Both the position numbers and the translations under genes were made by a program. DNA of 64,000 nucleotides from positions 62,001 through 126,000 of the forward strand of contig NZ_JBHUEO010000121.1 in NCBI RefSeq assembly GCF_042680885.1. Reading direction: 5' to 3'. A model generated the notes under the pieces. The model made no database searches, was not told where the DNA came from, and saw only the letters and a program-made list of their open reading frames with translations. Source of the DNA: Siminovitchia sediminis. Its GTDB lineage: Bacteria; Bacillota; Bacilli; Bacillales; Bacillaceae_C. Below, in pieces: positions 25,777-34,411 of this stretch; position 1 is the first letter of the stretch, and each line of letters opens with the position of its first letter.

Positions 25777-26684
25777 GTGTCATCGAGTGTACGGATCTTT
25801 CGAAAAGATACGGAAGGCTTCAGGCGCTGAATCAGCTTTCCTTATCGATTAAAGAAAATAAGATGATTGGACTTGTAGGCCGGAATGGAGCAGGAAAAAC
25901 CACCCTGCTGAAGCTGATTGCAGGGTTCATTCGTCCCACTTCAGGGGAGGTGAAGGTTTTTTCTGGAAATCCTTTTAACAGCTTGCGAGTATCGGCAAAT
26001 AGTATTTTCATAGATGATGAAATGAGCATGCCGGCTGCTTTGACACTGCAAGAAATATTGAAAGAGGCGGGACGTTTCTATGAAAAGTGGGATGAAGAGC
26101 TTGCCAACCGTCTATTTGACTACTTTTCGTTCGATCCCCGAGCTTATCATGGCCAGTTATCCAAAGGAATGAAAAGCACGTTTAATATGATTCTGGGGCT
26201 CGCCTCCCGCTGTCCTCTTACGATCTTCGATGAACCGACAACGGGGATGGATGCAGCAGTCCGAAAGGATTTTTATAGGGCACTACTGAAGGAGTATATT
26301 GCCTATCCCCGTACCATCATTGTTTCCAGCCATCATTTAAATGAAATTGAAGATGTTCTGGAAGACGTTCTGTTGATCAATGACGGAAAAGTTCGGCTGC
26401 ACTTGCCGGTTTCTGAGCTGAAGGAGTGGGCAGTCGGCTTAACAGGAAAAATATCTTCCTTGCGGAAATGGACCGAAGGGATGGAAATCATTCACGAAAA
26501 TGAAGCTGGTCCCGGCCGTGCGTATATTGTGATGAAAAACGACTTTTCCCCAGATCAGCTTCAGCAAATGCGGCAGGATGGGATTGAGTCGGCTTCTGTG
26601 TCTGCCAGTGATGTGTGTGTCTATTTGACAAACAGGGGCGAGGGGGGAATTGACAATGTCTTTCATCGACATGAGCTTGTCTGA
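25773..26684 (+). CDS. ABC transporter ATP-binding protein (YtrB-like)
   Basis: A 303-residue ATPase: Walker A GRNGAGKTT, signature LSKGMKS, Walker B LTIFDEPTTGMD, then SSHHLNEIEDV. An approximately 90-residue C-terminal extension follows the nucleotide domain. In B. subtilis, YtrA-regulated ABC systems respond to cell wall antibiotics; that role is inferred here. It overlaps the GntR gene by 4 bases and the next permease gene by 29 bases, so expression is coupled. Confidence 0.86.
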   Translation: MSVIECTDLSKRYGRLQALNQLSLSIKENKMIGLVGRNGAGKTTLLKLIAGFIRPTSGEVKVFSGNPFNSLRVSANSIFIDDEMSMPAALTLQEILKEAGRFYEKWDEELANRLFDYFSFDPRAYHGQLSKGMKSTFNMILGLASRCPLTIFDEPTTGMDAAVRKDFYRALLKEYIAYPRTIIVSSHHLNEIEDVLEDVLLINDGKVRLHLPVSELKEWAVGLTGKISSLRKWTEGMEIIHENEAGPGRAYIVMKNDFSPDQLQQMRQDGIESASVSASDVCVYLTNRGEGGIDNVFHRHELV

Positions 26685-27408
26685 CATTGTAAAAAGACAG
26701 TATGAATTTAAGTTGAGAGCCTTTTTAGGAGTTTTTACATCAATGGTGGGGATCCAACTGATCAGTATTTTGTTTTCACTGAGCGGTGTCTACTCGGTTG
26801 GTACCGGAACCAGTACAGGTGTCAGTATTACAGTTTCATATTTTTCTGCAGATATGATTATCATTTTTACGATCATATGGATCTTCATAACAAGTGTATT
26901 GATCACAACGAAGGCTTTCAGATATGATGATTTCACATTTGTAGCGAATCGTTTAAGCTCAAATATGGCGAACATTCTTTTTCTGCTGACAGCAAGCCTG
27001 ATCGGTGGGGCATCGGCGGTCCTCAGCGGTTTTTTGCTTAAAGTCATCACTTTCTTTTTCGGAGATATTGTCTATGGTACAGGGAACAGCCTGATGGAAG
27101 CGCCAGCGGAATTCTTTATGGGAATGACAGCGGTGATTTTATACATGATCCTCTTTGCTTCGTTGGGTTATTTGGCCGGGATAATCGTACAGCTCCATAG
27201 TGTATTCATCTTTCTGCTCCCCGCTGTGGCTATCGGCCTGGGTATTTTCTTTGGAATCCGCAATGAGGGAGAAATGGGCAAACGCCTCTTTGATTTTATT
27301 TTTTCGGAGCCATCCCTAGTCACCTTTGTAATCAAAATACTCGTTTTATCCGCTATATCCTTTACGGCAGCGGTGTTTTTGTCGAATCGAATGGAGGTCA
27401 GAAACTGA
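26656..27408 (+). CDS. ABC transporter permease
   Basis: A 250-residue membrane protein with about six hydrophobic segments (AFLGVFTSMVGIQLISILFS, IIFTIIWIFITSVLITT, FLLPAVAIGLGIFFGI and others). No sequence family can be named with certainty beyond its position behind a YtrB-like ATPase. ATG 26656 is chosen with GGGGGGAA about eight bases upstream. Its stop shares one base with the next start (TGATG). Confidence 0.8.
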   Translation: MSFIDMSLSDIVKRQYEFKLRAFLGVFTSMVGIQLISILFSLSGVYSVGTGTSTGVSITVSYFSADMIIIFTIIWIFITSVLITTKAFRYDDFTFVANRLSSNMANILFLLTASLIGGASAVLSGFLLKVITFFFGDIVYGTGNSLMEAPAEFFMGMTAVILYMILFASLGYLAGIIVQLHSVFIFLLPAVAIGLGIFFGIRNEGEMGKRLFDFIFSEPSLVTFVIKILVLSAISFTAAVFLSNRMEVRN

Positions 27409-28124
27409 TGGCTGCTACTGGTTTTTTATTGCTGTTGGGTATAGCAGGCCTTCTGGTTTGGGGCATTAAGGGGAGTATGGGCATCCAGCATCTTTTGAAA
27501 AATAAAAGCTTGGTCAAAGTCCTATTCATTGTTTACGGCCTTGTACTCGTTGCATCAGTATTTACGTTTGAGGTACTCCCAAAAAGTGAAAATGTCTTTG
27601 TTCGTTCTCAGGCTGAAGAGCAATTCGAAGATGAGACCATGCGTTTGGACCAAGCAATTTTCAGCGGAAAAACCGAAGACATTGATCCCAAGTATATCCT
27701 CCATACATGGGAATGGGAATACACAGGAAATGAGCTTCACATTCAGAAGGGGGAAGATTGGTTCAATGGGCTGATTATTGTGGACAGAAAAGATAAGAAT
27801 GACCACCTGGTGGAAGGCACCTTTTATGCGAGCACCATTATAGGCGGCATTGACTTTACAGAAGAGTATCGGCCTTATGATGTGAATTTGGAGAAGGATA
27901 TCCTATATCTAAAAGGTACGTGGGCCGATAAGAATTTCAAGTTTACAGTCTTTGAAAAGGAATTTGTGATCACACAATTTAACGGAGAGCAGAAGCCCAG
28001 TGCGGGATTTTCAGGATTTCGGGACATGAACTATCTTTACCTGAAGATTCCCAAGGACTTAAAAATCGAAGAGGGAACCATGAAGGACTCTATTAATTAT
28101 GTAGATGTGGAGGAACAGGTATAG
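27408..28124 (+). CDS. Membrane protein of the GntR/ABC operon, unknown function
   Basis: A 238-residue protein not recognised. Two N-terminal helices (FLLLLGIAGLLVWGI and VLFIVYGLVLVASVFTFEV) are followed by an extracytoplasmic domain rich in aromatic beta segments (HTWEWEYTGNELHIQKGEDW, GGIDFTEEYRPYDVNLEKDI). One-base overlap with the permease gene places it in the same operon. It may be a sensing or cargo-binding partner of the transporter; this is inference. Confidence 0.75.
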   Translation: MAATGFLLLLGIAGLLVWGIKGSMGIQHLLKNKSLVKVLFIVYGLVLVASVFTFEVLPKSENVFVRSQAEEQFEDETMRLDQAIFSGKTEDIDPKYILHTWEWEYTGNELHIQKGEDWFNGLIIVDRKDKNDHLVEGTFYASTIIGGIDFTEEYRPYDVNLEKDILYLKGTWADKNFKFTVFEKEFVITQFNGEQKPSAGFSGFRDMNYLYLKIPKDLKIEEGTMKDSINYVDVEEQV

Positions 28125-28131
28125 TTATGAA

Positions 28132-28159
28132 AGAGGGTCCATTTCTTGCCGGACCCTCT
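28132..28159. terminator. Bidirectional hairpin between convergent genes
   Basis: AGAGGGTCC / GGACCCTCT stem, followed by ATTTATTTT on the plus strand. It overlaps the end of the MerR gene. Confidence 0.82.
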
Positions 28160-28898
28160 ATTTATTTTGATCGGCAAAAATAGCCATGGCTTCACTCATA
28201 AACTGTGCCAGCCCTTCGCCAAACCGATCAATGTTTTTCGTAAATCTTTCGTCTGCCACATACATTTGCCCCAGCCCTTTAAAAGCATCAAGTGAATAGG
28301 TTCCAAAATGAGTGTTTAAAAAGTCATACCAAGCTTTGATAGCGGATTGCGATTCCTCGGAGGCTGAAGAACCGTGGCGCAAATCTGCCAATGTTCTATA
28401 GATGCCGTTCATTTCGACCCCTAAAGCCTTTTGTTGATCTTCCGACATTCCCGCCAGCTTGGCATTCGACTGGTCGAATGCTTGATCTCCCCAACGTTCA
28501 CGCGCTTCTTGTTCATAGGGGTTGTGGCTGAAATCAAAGCCTTCGAACTTCTCCTTGTTTGTCATCTGAATCTCTCCTTCGGCGTGCTGAATCGTTTGAT
28601 CAATGAGCCCGATCATTCGGTCGAGCCGCGCACGCTTTTCCAGCAACATTTTTTTCTGGAGCTTCAACGCCTCCCGCCGGTCGAATGACGGACTGTTCAA
28701 CACGTCTTTAATTTTCTTCAAAGGGAAGCCCAGCTCTTTGAAAAACAGGATTTGTTGCAAGGTTTCCAAGTCACCATCTGAATATTCCCTGTAGCCTGAT
28801 CCGTTTTTCCGCTTGGGCGAGAGTAAACCGATATCATCATAATGATGGAGCGTCCGGATGCTGATCCCTGTCAACTTTGCTACTTCCTTTACTTTCAT
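28158..28898 (-). CDS. MerR-family regulator with TipAS-type effector domain
   Basis: A 246-residue protein. The N-terminal MerR DNA-binding domain (VKEVAKLTGISIRTLHHYDD, GYREYSDGDLETLQQILFFKELG) and coiled dimer helix are followed by a TipAS-like antibiotic-recognition domain (ERWGDQAFDQSNAKLAGMSE, FLNTHFGTYSLDAFKGLG). It is similar in layout to B. subtilis Mta and Streptomyces TipAL, activators of multidrug resistance genes that bind diverse compounds. AAAGGGAGG precedes the ATG. Its promoter has the stretched spacer of MerR targets, so it likely controls itself. Confidence 0.9.
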   Translation of the reverse strand: MKVKEVAKLTGISIRTLHHYDDIGLLSPKRKNGSGYREYSDGDLETLQQILFFKELGFPLKKIKDVLNSPSFDRREALKLQKKMLLEKRARLDRMIGLIDQTIQHAEGEIQMTNKEKFEGFDFSHNPYEQEARERWGDQAFDQSNAKLAGMSEDQQKALGVEMNGIYRTLADLRHGSSASEESQSAIKAWYDFLNTHFGTYSLDAFKGLGQMYVADERFTKNIDRFGEGLAQFMSEAMAIFADQNK

Positions 28899-28921
28899 TC
28901 AGTGCGCCTCCCTTTGCATTA

Positions 28922-28952
28922 AGCATAGGATATGACGTAACGTGAGAGTCAA
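28922..28952 (-). promoter_or_regulatory. MerR-type promoter with 19-bp spacer
   Basis: On the minus strand TTGACT and TATGCT are separated by 19 bases, the over-long spacer that MerR activators correct. The spacer holds the partly palindromic TCACGTTACGTCA. It lies about 25 bases before the merR-type gene, indicating autoactivation. Confidence 0.75.
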
Positions 28953-28962
28953 CCGTTCACGT

Positions 28963-30375
28963 TCATTTTTTATAAAATGGCTGCCACACCTCATGTAAAA
29001 TTTCTACTCCTTCCACAATCTGTTTCTCTGATAACCCTCCAAATCCAAGTAAAATGACAGAGGAGTCATCTTTCTGTTTTGATATCCATTGGGCACTGGT
29101 GCTATACACTTTTACTCCTGACTGCCCGGCAATAGAAACGAGTTCATCGGCGCTTTTTTCGCTGTTCACTTGAATGGCAATGTGCAGCCCGGCGTTTTGC
29201 CCGGTAATTTTTGCATGATCACCGATTACGGATTTAATCGTTTCAAGCAGGAGGTCGTGTTTCTTTTGATAGATCTTTCTCATTCTACGAATATGCCGTT
29301 CCCACTCTCCGTTCTCCATAAACAGTTGCAAGGCTGCCTGGTGCAGCCGGGAAGCAGTTTGATCATATTGGCTGATATTTTCCCGATACACTTTCAATAG
29401 TGATTCAGGCAGCACCAGATAGCTCATTCGGATAGCCGGCATGAGGGATTTTGAAAATGTCCCGGCATAAACGACGTGTCCGTGGGCATCCAGCCCCTGC
29501 AGGGAGGGGATGGGTTTCCCGTGATAGCGAAACTCGCCGTCATAATCATCTTCTATGATAAGCCCTCCATTTTCTTCCGCCCATCGCAGAAGCTGTACCC
29601 GTTTTGATATCGGCATCACCATACCTAGCGGATATTGGTGAGAGGGAGTAATGTAAACGATCTCTGCTCCGCTTGTTTCCAATTCCTCTAAATGAATTCC
29701 ATCATCTTCCAACTTTACGGGCACAACCTCGAATCCAAGTCCTTGGAATACATGATGTACACCACCGTATCCCGGGTCTTCCATGGCAATCTTTTGCCCG
29801 TTGAGTCCTATTAACTGGGATAACAATTTCATGACAGTCTGTGTACCTGAACCGATAACAATTTGATCCGCTGTACAATTTACCGCACGGGAACGGCGAA
29901 GGTATTGGCTGATCTCCAGTCGGAGGGCCGGCTCTCCTTGCTTGTCACCATAAGTAAGTATCTCTTCGCTTAAGCTTTGATTAACACATGCTTTCCATTT
30001 TTGAATAGGAAAATAAGCGGTATCTATGCCGGATAAATAAAAATCAATCAGACATTCACTGGTGAGAGTGTGGCTCATGTCATCTGCGGAAGGCCGCGGC
30101 ACATTAGGAAAATCTCCAAATGGGTCCCTTTCAATTTCCACAACAAAATAACCGCTTCTTTCTCTGCTTTCTATATACCCTTCCGCCAAAAGCTGCTGAT
30201 AAGCCATTTGAATGGTTGTTTTGCTTATGTGTAGATCATTCGCCAATTCGCGGATGGATGGCAAACGTTTAAAGGCCGGAATGTCTCCTGTCTGTATGCC
30301 TTCCTTAAAATACTGATAAAGCTGCAAATACAAGGGGACTTGCGATTGACTCTCCAACCGGGGGCATATGTCCAT
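28963..30375 (-). CDS. MocR/PdxR-family regulator (GntR helix plus aminotransferase fold)
   Basis: A 470-residue fusion. Residues 1-80 are a GntR winged helix (VPLYLQLYQYFKEGI, LPSIRELANDLHISKTTIQM), and residues 110-470 are a fold type I aminotransferase domain with the PLP-lysine region YAGTFSKSLMPAIRMSYLV. Such proteins sense PLP or amino acids and regulate divergent genes. GAGGTGGAGATGGT precedes the ATG. It is divergent from a GNAT acetyltransferase; an inverted repeat between them is a likely operator. Length and motifs are intact. Confidence 0.9.
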   Translation of the reverse strand: MDICPRLESQSQVPLYLQLYQYFKEGIQTGDIPAFKRLPSIRELANDLHISKTTIQMAYQQLLAEGYIESRERSGYFVVEIERDPFGDFPNVPRPSADDMSHTLTSECLIDFYLSGIDTAYFPIQKWKACVNQSLSEEILTYGDKQGEPALRLEISQYLRRSRAVNCTADQIVIGSGTQTVMKLLSQLIGLNGQKIAMEDPGYGGVHHVFQGLGFEVVPVKLEDDGIHLEELETSGAEIVYITPSHQYPLGMVMPISKRVQLLRWAEENGGLIIEDDYDGEFRYHGKPIPSLQGLDAHGHVVYAGTFSKSLMPAIRMSYLVLPESLLKVYRENISQYDQTASRLHQAALQLFMENGEWERHIRRMRKIYQKKHDLLLETIKSVIGDHAKITGQNAGLHIAIQVNSEKSADELVSIAGQSGVKVYSTSAQWISKQKDDSSVILLGFGGLSEKQIVEGVEILHEVWQPFYKK

Positions 30376-30413
30376 ACCATCTCCACCTCTTATCTGTACT
30401 GGTTAAATTTTAT

Positions 30414-30443
30414 AAAACTGTATCTTTTAAGGTGTACAGTTTT
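30414..30443. promoter_or_regulatory. Inverted repeat in the MocR/GNAT divergent region
   Basis: AAAACTGTA (30414-30422) and TACAGTTTT (30435-30443) are perfect inverted arms separated by 12 bases; a further CTGTAC is at 30394. Probable binding site of the MocR-type regulator. Confidence 0.6.
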
Positions 30444-30485
30444 ACTATAACCTTTTAAGTAACAAAAAGGAATGGAGGAATGACG

Positions 30486-30929
30486 ATGTCTGTAAAAGTC
30501 AGAACAGCTGTAAAAGAAGATAAAAAAGAGTTAACCGAGTTAATGTATGAATATATCGTGGATTTTTATCAAAGGCCGAGACCACCGATTGAAAAAGTCC
30601 AAAGTTTGATTGACAGGCTGCTCGAACAAAAGGAAGGGATTCAATTTGTAGCCGAAAAAGAGGGCAAGCTGACGGGCTTTGCAACACTCTATTTTACATA
30701 TAGTACAACCAAGGCGGATCAAATTACCGTGATGAATGATCTGTATGTTATCGAGGAAGAGAGAGGAAAGGGGTCAGCGCAAGAGCTGTTCAAAGCATGT
30801 GAAAGCTATTCAAAGGAAAATGACTATGCTCATATGTCATGGATTACGGCAACTGATAATTTCCGGGCCCAGCGTTTTTATGAAAAAATGGGCGGAATTC
30901 AAGGGGATTGGCTGAATTATACCATCTAG
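30486..30929 (+). CDS. GNAT-family N-acetyltransferase
   Basis: A 147-residue acetyltransferase with GNAT motif A (VMNDLYVIEEERGKGSAQEL) and motif B (WITATDNFRAQRFYEKMGG). It transfers acetyl from acetyl-CoA to an unknown amine. ATG 30486 is chosen because GGAGGA lies about six bases upstream; an ATG two codons earlier abuts that site. It is divergent from the MocR-type regulator, which probably controls it. Confidence 0.85.
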   Translation: MSVKVRTAVKEDKKELTELMYEYIVDFYQRPRPPIEKVQSLIDRLLEQKEGIQFVAEKEGKLTGFATLYFTYSTTKADQITVMNDLYVIEEERGKGSAQELFKACESYSKENDYAHMSWITATDNFRAQRFYEKMGGIQGDWLNYTI

Positions 30930-30935
30930 CAAAGA

Positions 30936-30970
30936 GGCTGCCAGACTGTAAAAAGATCTGGCAGCCTTAA
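30936..30970 (+). terminator. Probable terminator of the GNAT gene
   Basis: Ten-base perfect stem GGCTGCCAGA / TCTGGCAGCC; the T tract behind it is weak (TTAAGTTG). Confidence 0.65.
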
Positions 30971-31528
30971 GTTGTATGTCCTACTGCTCGATGACTCCTA
31001 CAATATGGAGGAGTTTATCGTTTGGATGGATTCTATTATCTCCTTCATGGGTACGCCAGTGGGTGTTCCATTTTGATGACGGATCCAGACTTGACTTGCC
31101 GGTACAGGAGTCTGTCCGGGACGGACGTTAACTCCTTTGAGAAGGCCATTTTAAGCCGGTACAGCTGCCCTGCCTCCAAGTGTAAAGCCTTCGCATGTCC
31201 ATCCTGCTTTTTATAATTTCCTTTCTTTTACATTGCAAAGATGCTTGCCGGCTGAATGGATCCAGGCAAAGACTGGGAACTTTAAGCATCGCATGCTAGA
31301 GGTCTCTTCGTGGCTGCACTCCGTTTTCATAATTAAAAAATAAGTGTATTAGAAGTGACAGCCCCCAGTTTGAAGAACGAGTTTGTTCATTCCTGCAGTC
31401 GATACGCTTTGGATTGCACCGGATCACCTCCCGGTACCGGCAATCACTAGCAGATGGCTGGATGTATTCATCATCTTCTCGTTCTAAAGTAACAAAGTGA
31501 AAACATATGTTCGCATTTACTAAAAAAA
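30971..31528. other. Region without a supportable gene
   Basis: About 560 bases. Open frames on both strands (for example 31022-31216 plus, and 31045-31220 minus with no start codon) overlap each other and lack ribosome sites. The minus frame reads coding-like (AKALHLEAGQLYRLKMAFSK) and could be a gene relic, but I cannot assign it. Confidence 0.3.
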
Positions 31529-31537
31529 TGGTATAAT
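31510..31537 (+). promoter_or_regulatory. Promoter of the holin-like toxin gene
   Basis: Extended -10 TGGTATAAT (31529-31537) with TTCGCA 16 bases upstream. Confidence 0.65.
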
Positions 31538-31606
31538 AGAGAAACAATAGAACAGGTTTCTCAAGGGCGGTCGGTGCACACTTCTCGTAAGGAGGGAGGT
31601 GGTGCC

Positions 31607-31687
31607 ATGACAGTATACGAATCGATTACGTCCATGATCGGTTTTGCTGTGTTGATTGTGGCCATTCTGTCATTTAAACAAAACTAA
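31607..31687 (+). CDS. Holin-like type I toxin (TxpA/Hol-Tox family)
   Basis: A 26-residue hydrophobic peptide: MTVYESITSM, then IGFAVLIVAILSFKQN. The start resembles TxpA of B. subtilis (MSTYESLMVMIGFA) and the annotated putative holin-like toxins: an MTVYES head, one membrane helix and a short charged tail. GGAGGGAGG lies close before the ATG. The 5' leader (31560-31570) is exactly complementary over 11 bases to 31690-31700 just behind the stop, so the mRNA can close on itself as type I toxin mRNAs do. Membrane depolarisation on overexpression is the family role. Confidence 0.75.
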   Translation: MTVYESITSMIGFAVLIVAILSFKQN

Positions 31688-31817
31688 AGCCGCCCTTGAG
31701 TGAACCCTCCAGGCGGCTTTAGTACACTATGTGCTGATCCCCGGCAGGGACCTGCTATTGTGGATCGTTTCGGTGTTCCGAGCACCGGAACGATCCTTCT
31801 GATCTTATGATGCTCCT
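31675..31817 (-). ncRNA. Candidate antisense antitoxin RNA
   Basis: Inferred. A minus-strand promoter (TATAAT at 31824-31829, TTTCAC/TTCACA 15-16 bases upstream) points toward the toxin gene. Two strong hairpins lie on its path: 31762-31796 and 31685-31721, the latter followed on the minus strand by GTTTTGTTT, a fair terminator. The RNA would be about 140 nt and overlap the toxin mRNA 3' end, the arrangement of RatA/TxpA. Confidence 0.55.
31685..31721. terminator. Hairpin at the toxin 3' end
   Basis: TAAAGCCGCC / GGCGGCTTTA stem. T-rich flank only on the minus strand; the plus transcript may end at the second hairpin (31762-31796). Confidence 0.65.
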
Positions 31818-31823
31818 CATTAT

Positions 31824-31851
31824 ATTATACCCCAAGACATCCATTGTGAAA
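31824..31851 (-). promoter_or_regulatory. Minus-strand promoter for the candidate antitoxin RNA
   Basis: On the minus strand TTTCAC, 16-base spacer, TATAAT. No coding frame follows it before the toxin gene. Confidence 0.55.
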
Positions 31852-32004
31852 ATACCTTGAAGGCTAAAACCTCATTTTGCCCAACTCCATCAGGAGAAGG
31901 GTAAAATTCAGAAGTGCCTCCATCACTGTTTTTTTGTCCGGTGAACTAAGCAGCGGCTGGACCGAGTAAAAAAATCATGAGCCTGCGCCCCGCAAGCTCA
32001 ATGA

Positions 32005-32946
32005 TTACAGGCTATCGATAAATTCCGCTGATTTTTTGGCGATACGATCATATTTCAGATTATGAATCGAATGGGAGCAATCCAGCTTGATCAATTTGCG
32101 GTTATTTGCTTTATCCACAAATTCTCTTTGGATGTTTATCCATTCATTTTGATCCATGCCGGTCCCATCACCATTAGAAGAAAATAATAAAATGGGTACA
32201 TCAGCAGACTTTGTTTCCTGGACTCTTTTTGCATTTGATTCGACCAGGGACACTTCATTGACCATGGTTTTCGTAAGTGTTCGACGGTAAAGAACCGCTC
32301 GGTACAGTTCTTTTTCTTCCTCTGTAAGATTTCCATGCTTGATCGCATCATTCGTTGCAAGACTGGGTATCCATCTAGGGATCCCTATGTGGGCAGCGAA
32401 CGCACTCAAATGAATAAGGGGCAAGTTGACCTTATAGTGATCATAAGTTTCGGGGACCGCCATATCTAATCCAATAATGGCTTTTACCTCGTTGGGATAC
32501 AGTCTCGCCCAATACAATGCTTCGATGCCGGACATGGAATGGGGCATTAATACGTAGGGTGCTTTAACACCTGCTTTGGCCAAGGCCTCTCTTGTTTCGG
32601 ATAAAATCACGTCAATATTCCGTGACGAATCGGTAATATCGCTGAATCCATAGCCGAATTTTTCCACGACAGCAATCTGATACCGATCGCTCAACTGGGA
32701 ATACAGAGTCTTAAAATCCAGTACAGGCGAGCTTGTGCCTCCTCCTGAAAGAAAGACAAGCGTATCCTTCCCGTTCCCTTCCACGTACACATGAAGTTGT
32801 TCTCCGTTCACTTCAACCATCTGACCATTGGGTACAAACAAATTCTTTTCTTTGGATAATTGTATACGGTGATACACAAAACTGCTCGTAAACACCAGGA
32901 CCAAGACCCCAACCAGGGAGATTAGAAATATTCCAGCTTTCTTCAT
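32005..32946 (-). CDS. Membrane-anchored alpha/beta hydrolase
   Basis: A 313-residue protein with an N-terminal membrane anchor (AGIFLISLVGVLVLVFTSSFV) and an alpha/beta hydrolase domain outside. The oxyanion region is FLSGGGTSSPV and the nucleophile elbow PHSMSG (Ser). The Asp is likely in SSNGDGTGMD and the catalytic His is in CSHSIHN. Substrate unknown; esterase or lipase activity is inferred from the fold. Start 32946 chosen for GAGAGGAGGAAT; an in-frame ATG at 33006 lacks a site. Confidence 0.82.
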   Translation of the reverse strand: MKKAGIFLISLVGVLVLVFTSSFVYHRIQLSKEKNLFVPNGQMVEVNGEQLHVYVEGNGKDTLVFLSGGGTSSPVLDFKTLYSQLSDRYQIAVVEKFGYGFSDITDSSRNIDVILSETREALAKAGVKAPYVLMPHSMSGIEALYWARLYPNEVKAIIGLDMAVPETYDHYKVNLPLIHLSAFAAHIGIPRWIPSLATNDAIKHGNLTEEEKELYRAVLYRRTLTKTMVNEVSLVESNAKRVQETKSADVPILLFSSNGDGTGMDQNEWINIQREFVDKANNRKLIKLDCSHSIHNLKYDRIAKKSAEFIDSL

Positions 32947-33115
32947 ATTCCTCCTCTCAGGCTTGGTACAGCCTGTCAAAAGAGGCTGAACTGCAGCAGC
33001 CTTCATTCCTTTTTTTGCTCAACTGTTTCTTAAAAAGAACATTGTTAAGACACTTTTCTGAGCGGGAGAAAGTATTTGTTCCTTATGTAGGTAAATTCAT
33101 TGGTGCAAAGCGTTC

Positions 33116-33221
33116 TCGTATCAGAAGAGATCCCGCCCAAATGGTAATGCATCTGGCTCGAATCGTTCCCTTATCAAAAGAGAACCCGCTTAAACGGTAA
33201 CGCATCCCAGCAATTTGTTTC
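33116..33221. repeat. Two degenerate 53-bp direct repeats
   Basis: TATCAGAAGAGATCCCGCCC... and TATCAAAAGAGAACCCGCTT... are about 80 percent alike over 40 bases (sharing AAAYGGTAAYGCATC) with a period of 53. Weaker related blocks flank them (around 33060-33115 and 33225-33310). No open frame or promoter seen; the whole intergenic region is 32947-33378. Confidence 0.6.
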
Positions 33222-33378
33222 CTCTCTCAGGAGAAAACCAGATAAAGTCTGCATTTTATAAGTTACCGACCTTGATCTGGTCAATTGTTTCCTTATCGAC
33301 GTAACGGGAAAAAATTCCCTTACTACTGTAAATCCACTCCACCCAAGGACCTGCCCGGATGACACAAATAACGATTTA

Positions 33379-34161
33379 TTATCGATCGCTGAACATATTA
33401 AACAGTCCGCCGATTCCGCCTTCATCTTTGGAGCCTCCGCTCGCCGGCATCGCAGCAAAGACCCGGCTGGCCAGCCTGCTGAACGGCAAGGACTGTACCC
33501 AGACAGTGCCTGGTCCGCGCAAAGTAGCAAAGAAAAGTCCTTCGCCACCGAACAATGCCGTTTTTACACCGCGGACAAATTCGATATTGTAGTCGACATC
33601 TCCTGTCATCGCTACGAGACAGCCAGTATCGATTTTCAATACTTCACCCGGTTGCAGTGTCTTTTTATGTATCGTTCCTCCTGCGTGAACAAAGGCCATT
33701 CCGTCGCCTTCGAGCTTCTGCATGATGAATCCTTCCCCGCCGAAAAATCCTGCTCCAATTTTACGCTGGAACTCTATTCCAACGGAGACCCCTTTAGCTG
33801 CAGCCAGGAAGGCATCCTTTTGACATATGATTCGTCCGTTTAACTCGCTTAAGTCCATGGGGATGATTTTACCTGGATAAGGGGAAGCAAATGAGACATG
33901 CTTTTTTCCGCTGCCTTCATTCGTAAAGGTTGTCATGAACAAGCTTTCTCCGGTCAGCATACGTTTTCCGGCTCCCAGCAATTTATCCACAAGGCCTCCC
34001 CGGGATGAGCCGTCACCAAAGATTGTTTCCATATGGATATGGTCGTCCATCATCATCAGGCTGCCGGCCTCAGCCACGACTGTTTCGCCCGGATCCAATT
34101 CTACCTCTACAAATTGCATGTCATCGCCAAATATTTGATAGTCAATTTCATGATTATTCAT
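33379..34161 (-). CDS. TIGR00266/AIM24-family protein
   Basis: A 260-residue protein of the AIM24/TIGR00266 family, a double beta-helix fold: YQIFGDDMQFVEVELDPGET, GSLMMMDDHIHM, GGEGFIMQKLEGDGMAFVHAGGTI and a glycine-rich C terminus (GGEGLFFATLRGPGTVWVQSLPFS). Function is not established; mitochondrial AIM24 affects membrane organisation. Start 34161 is supported by AGGATGGTGG. It is not operonic with its neighbours. Confidence 0.85.
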   Translation of the reverse strand: MNNHEIDYQIFGDDMQFVEVELDPGETVVAEAGSLMMMDDHIHMETIFGDGSSRGGLVDKLLGAGKRMLTGESLFMTTFTNEGSGKKHVSFASPYPGKIIPMDLSELNGRIICQKDAFLAAAKGVSVGIEFQRKIGAGFFGGEGFIMQKLEGDGMAFVHAGGTIHKKTLQPGEVLKIDTGCLVAMTGDVDYNIEFVRGVKTALFGGEGLFFATLRGPGTVWVQSLPFSRLASRVFAAMPASGGSKDEGGIGGLFNMFSDR

Positions 34162-34305
34162 TTTATCCACCATCCTTCTAAATATAGATACGAATTTATA
34201 GGTCATTGGATTCAAAAATTTTTTAAAAAAACACATGATTTGATTTTTGCCATTTCAATTCCGACAATAACGCTACGTAATGAACGGCACAAAGGGTGGA
34301 CGCTA

Positions 34306-34383
34306 TTGATTACTTTTGACCGTGTTTCAAAATGGTATGGTGACGGAACAAAGGCCGTGGACCATCAAGATTTAGATTGGTAA
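34306..34383 (+). pseudogene. N-terminal remnant of an osmoprotectant ABC ATPase gene
   Basis: TTG start after AAAGGGTGG, then LITFDRVSKWYGDGTKAVDH and QDLDW before a stop. This is the first beta-hairpin of OpuCA/OpuBA-type ATPases (ITF-x-x-VSK-x-Y-x-DGT-x-AV); Walker A and everything beyond are missing. It ends 28 bases before the SEC-C protein gene, so an insertion or deletion removed the rest. Confidence 0.6.
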
Positions 34384-34411
34384 AAATAACCGATAAATGA
34401 ACGAGAGGGGT

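Noticed and set aside
31022..31216. 64-codon plus-strand frame and an opposing minus-strand frame (31045-31220)
   Set aside because: They overlap, have no ribosome site or no start codon, and match nothing I recognise; the minus frame may be a relic but is unsupported.
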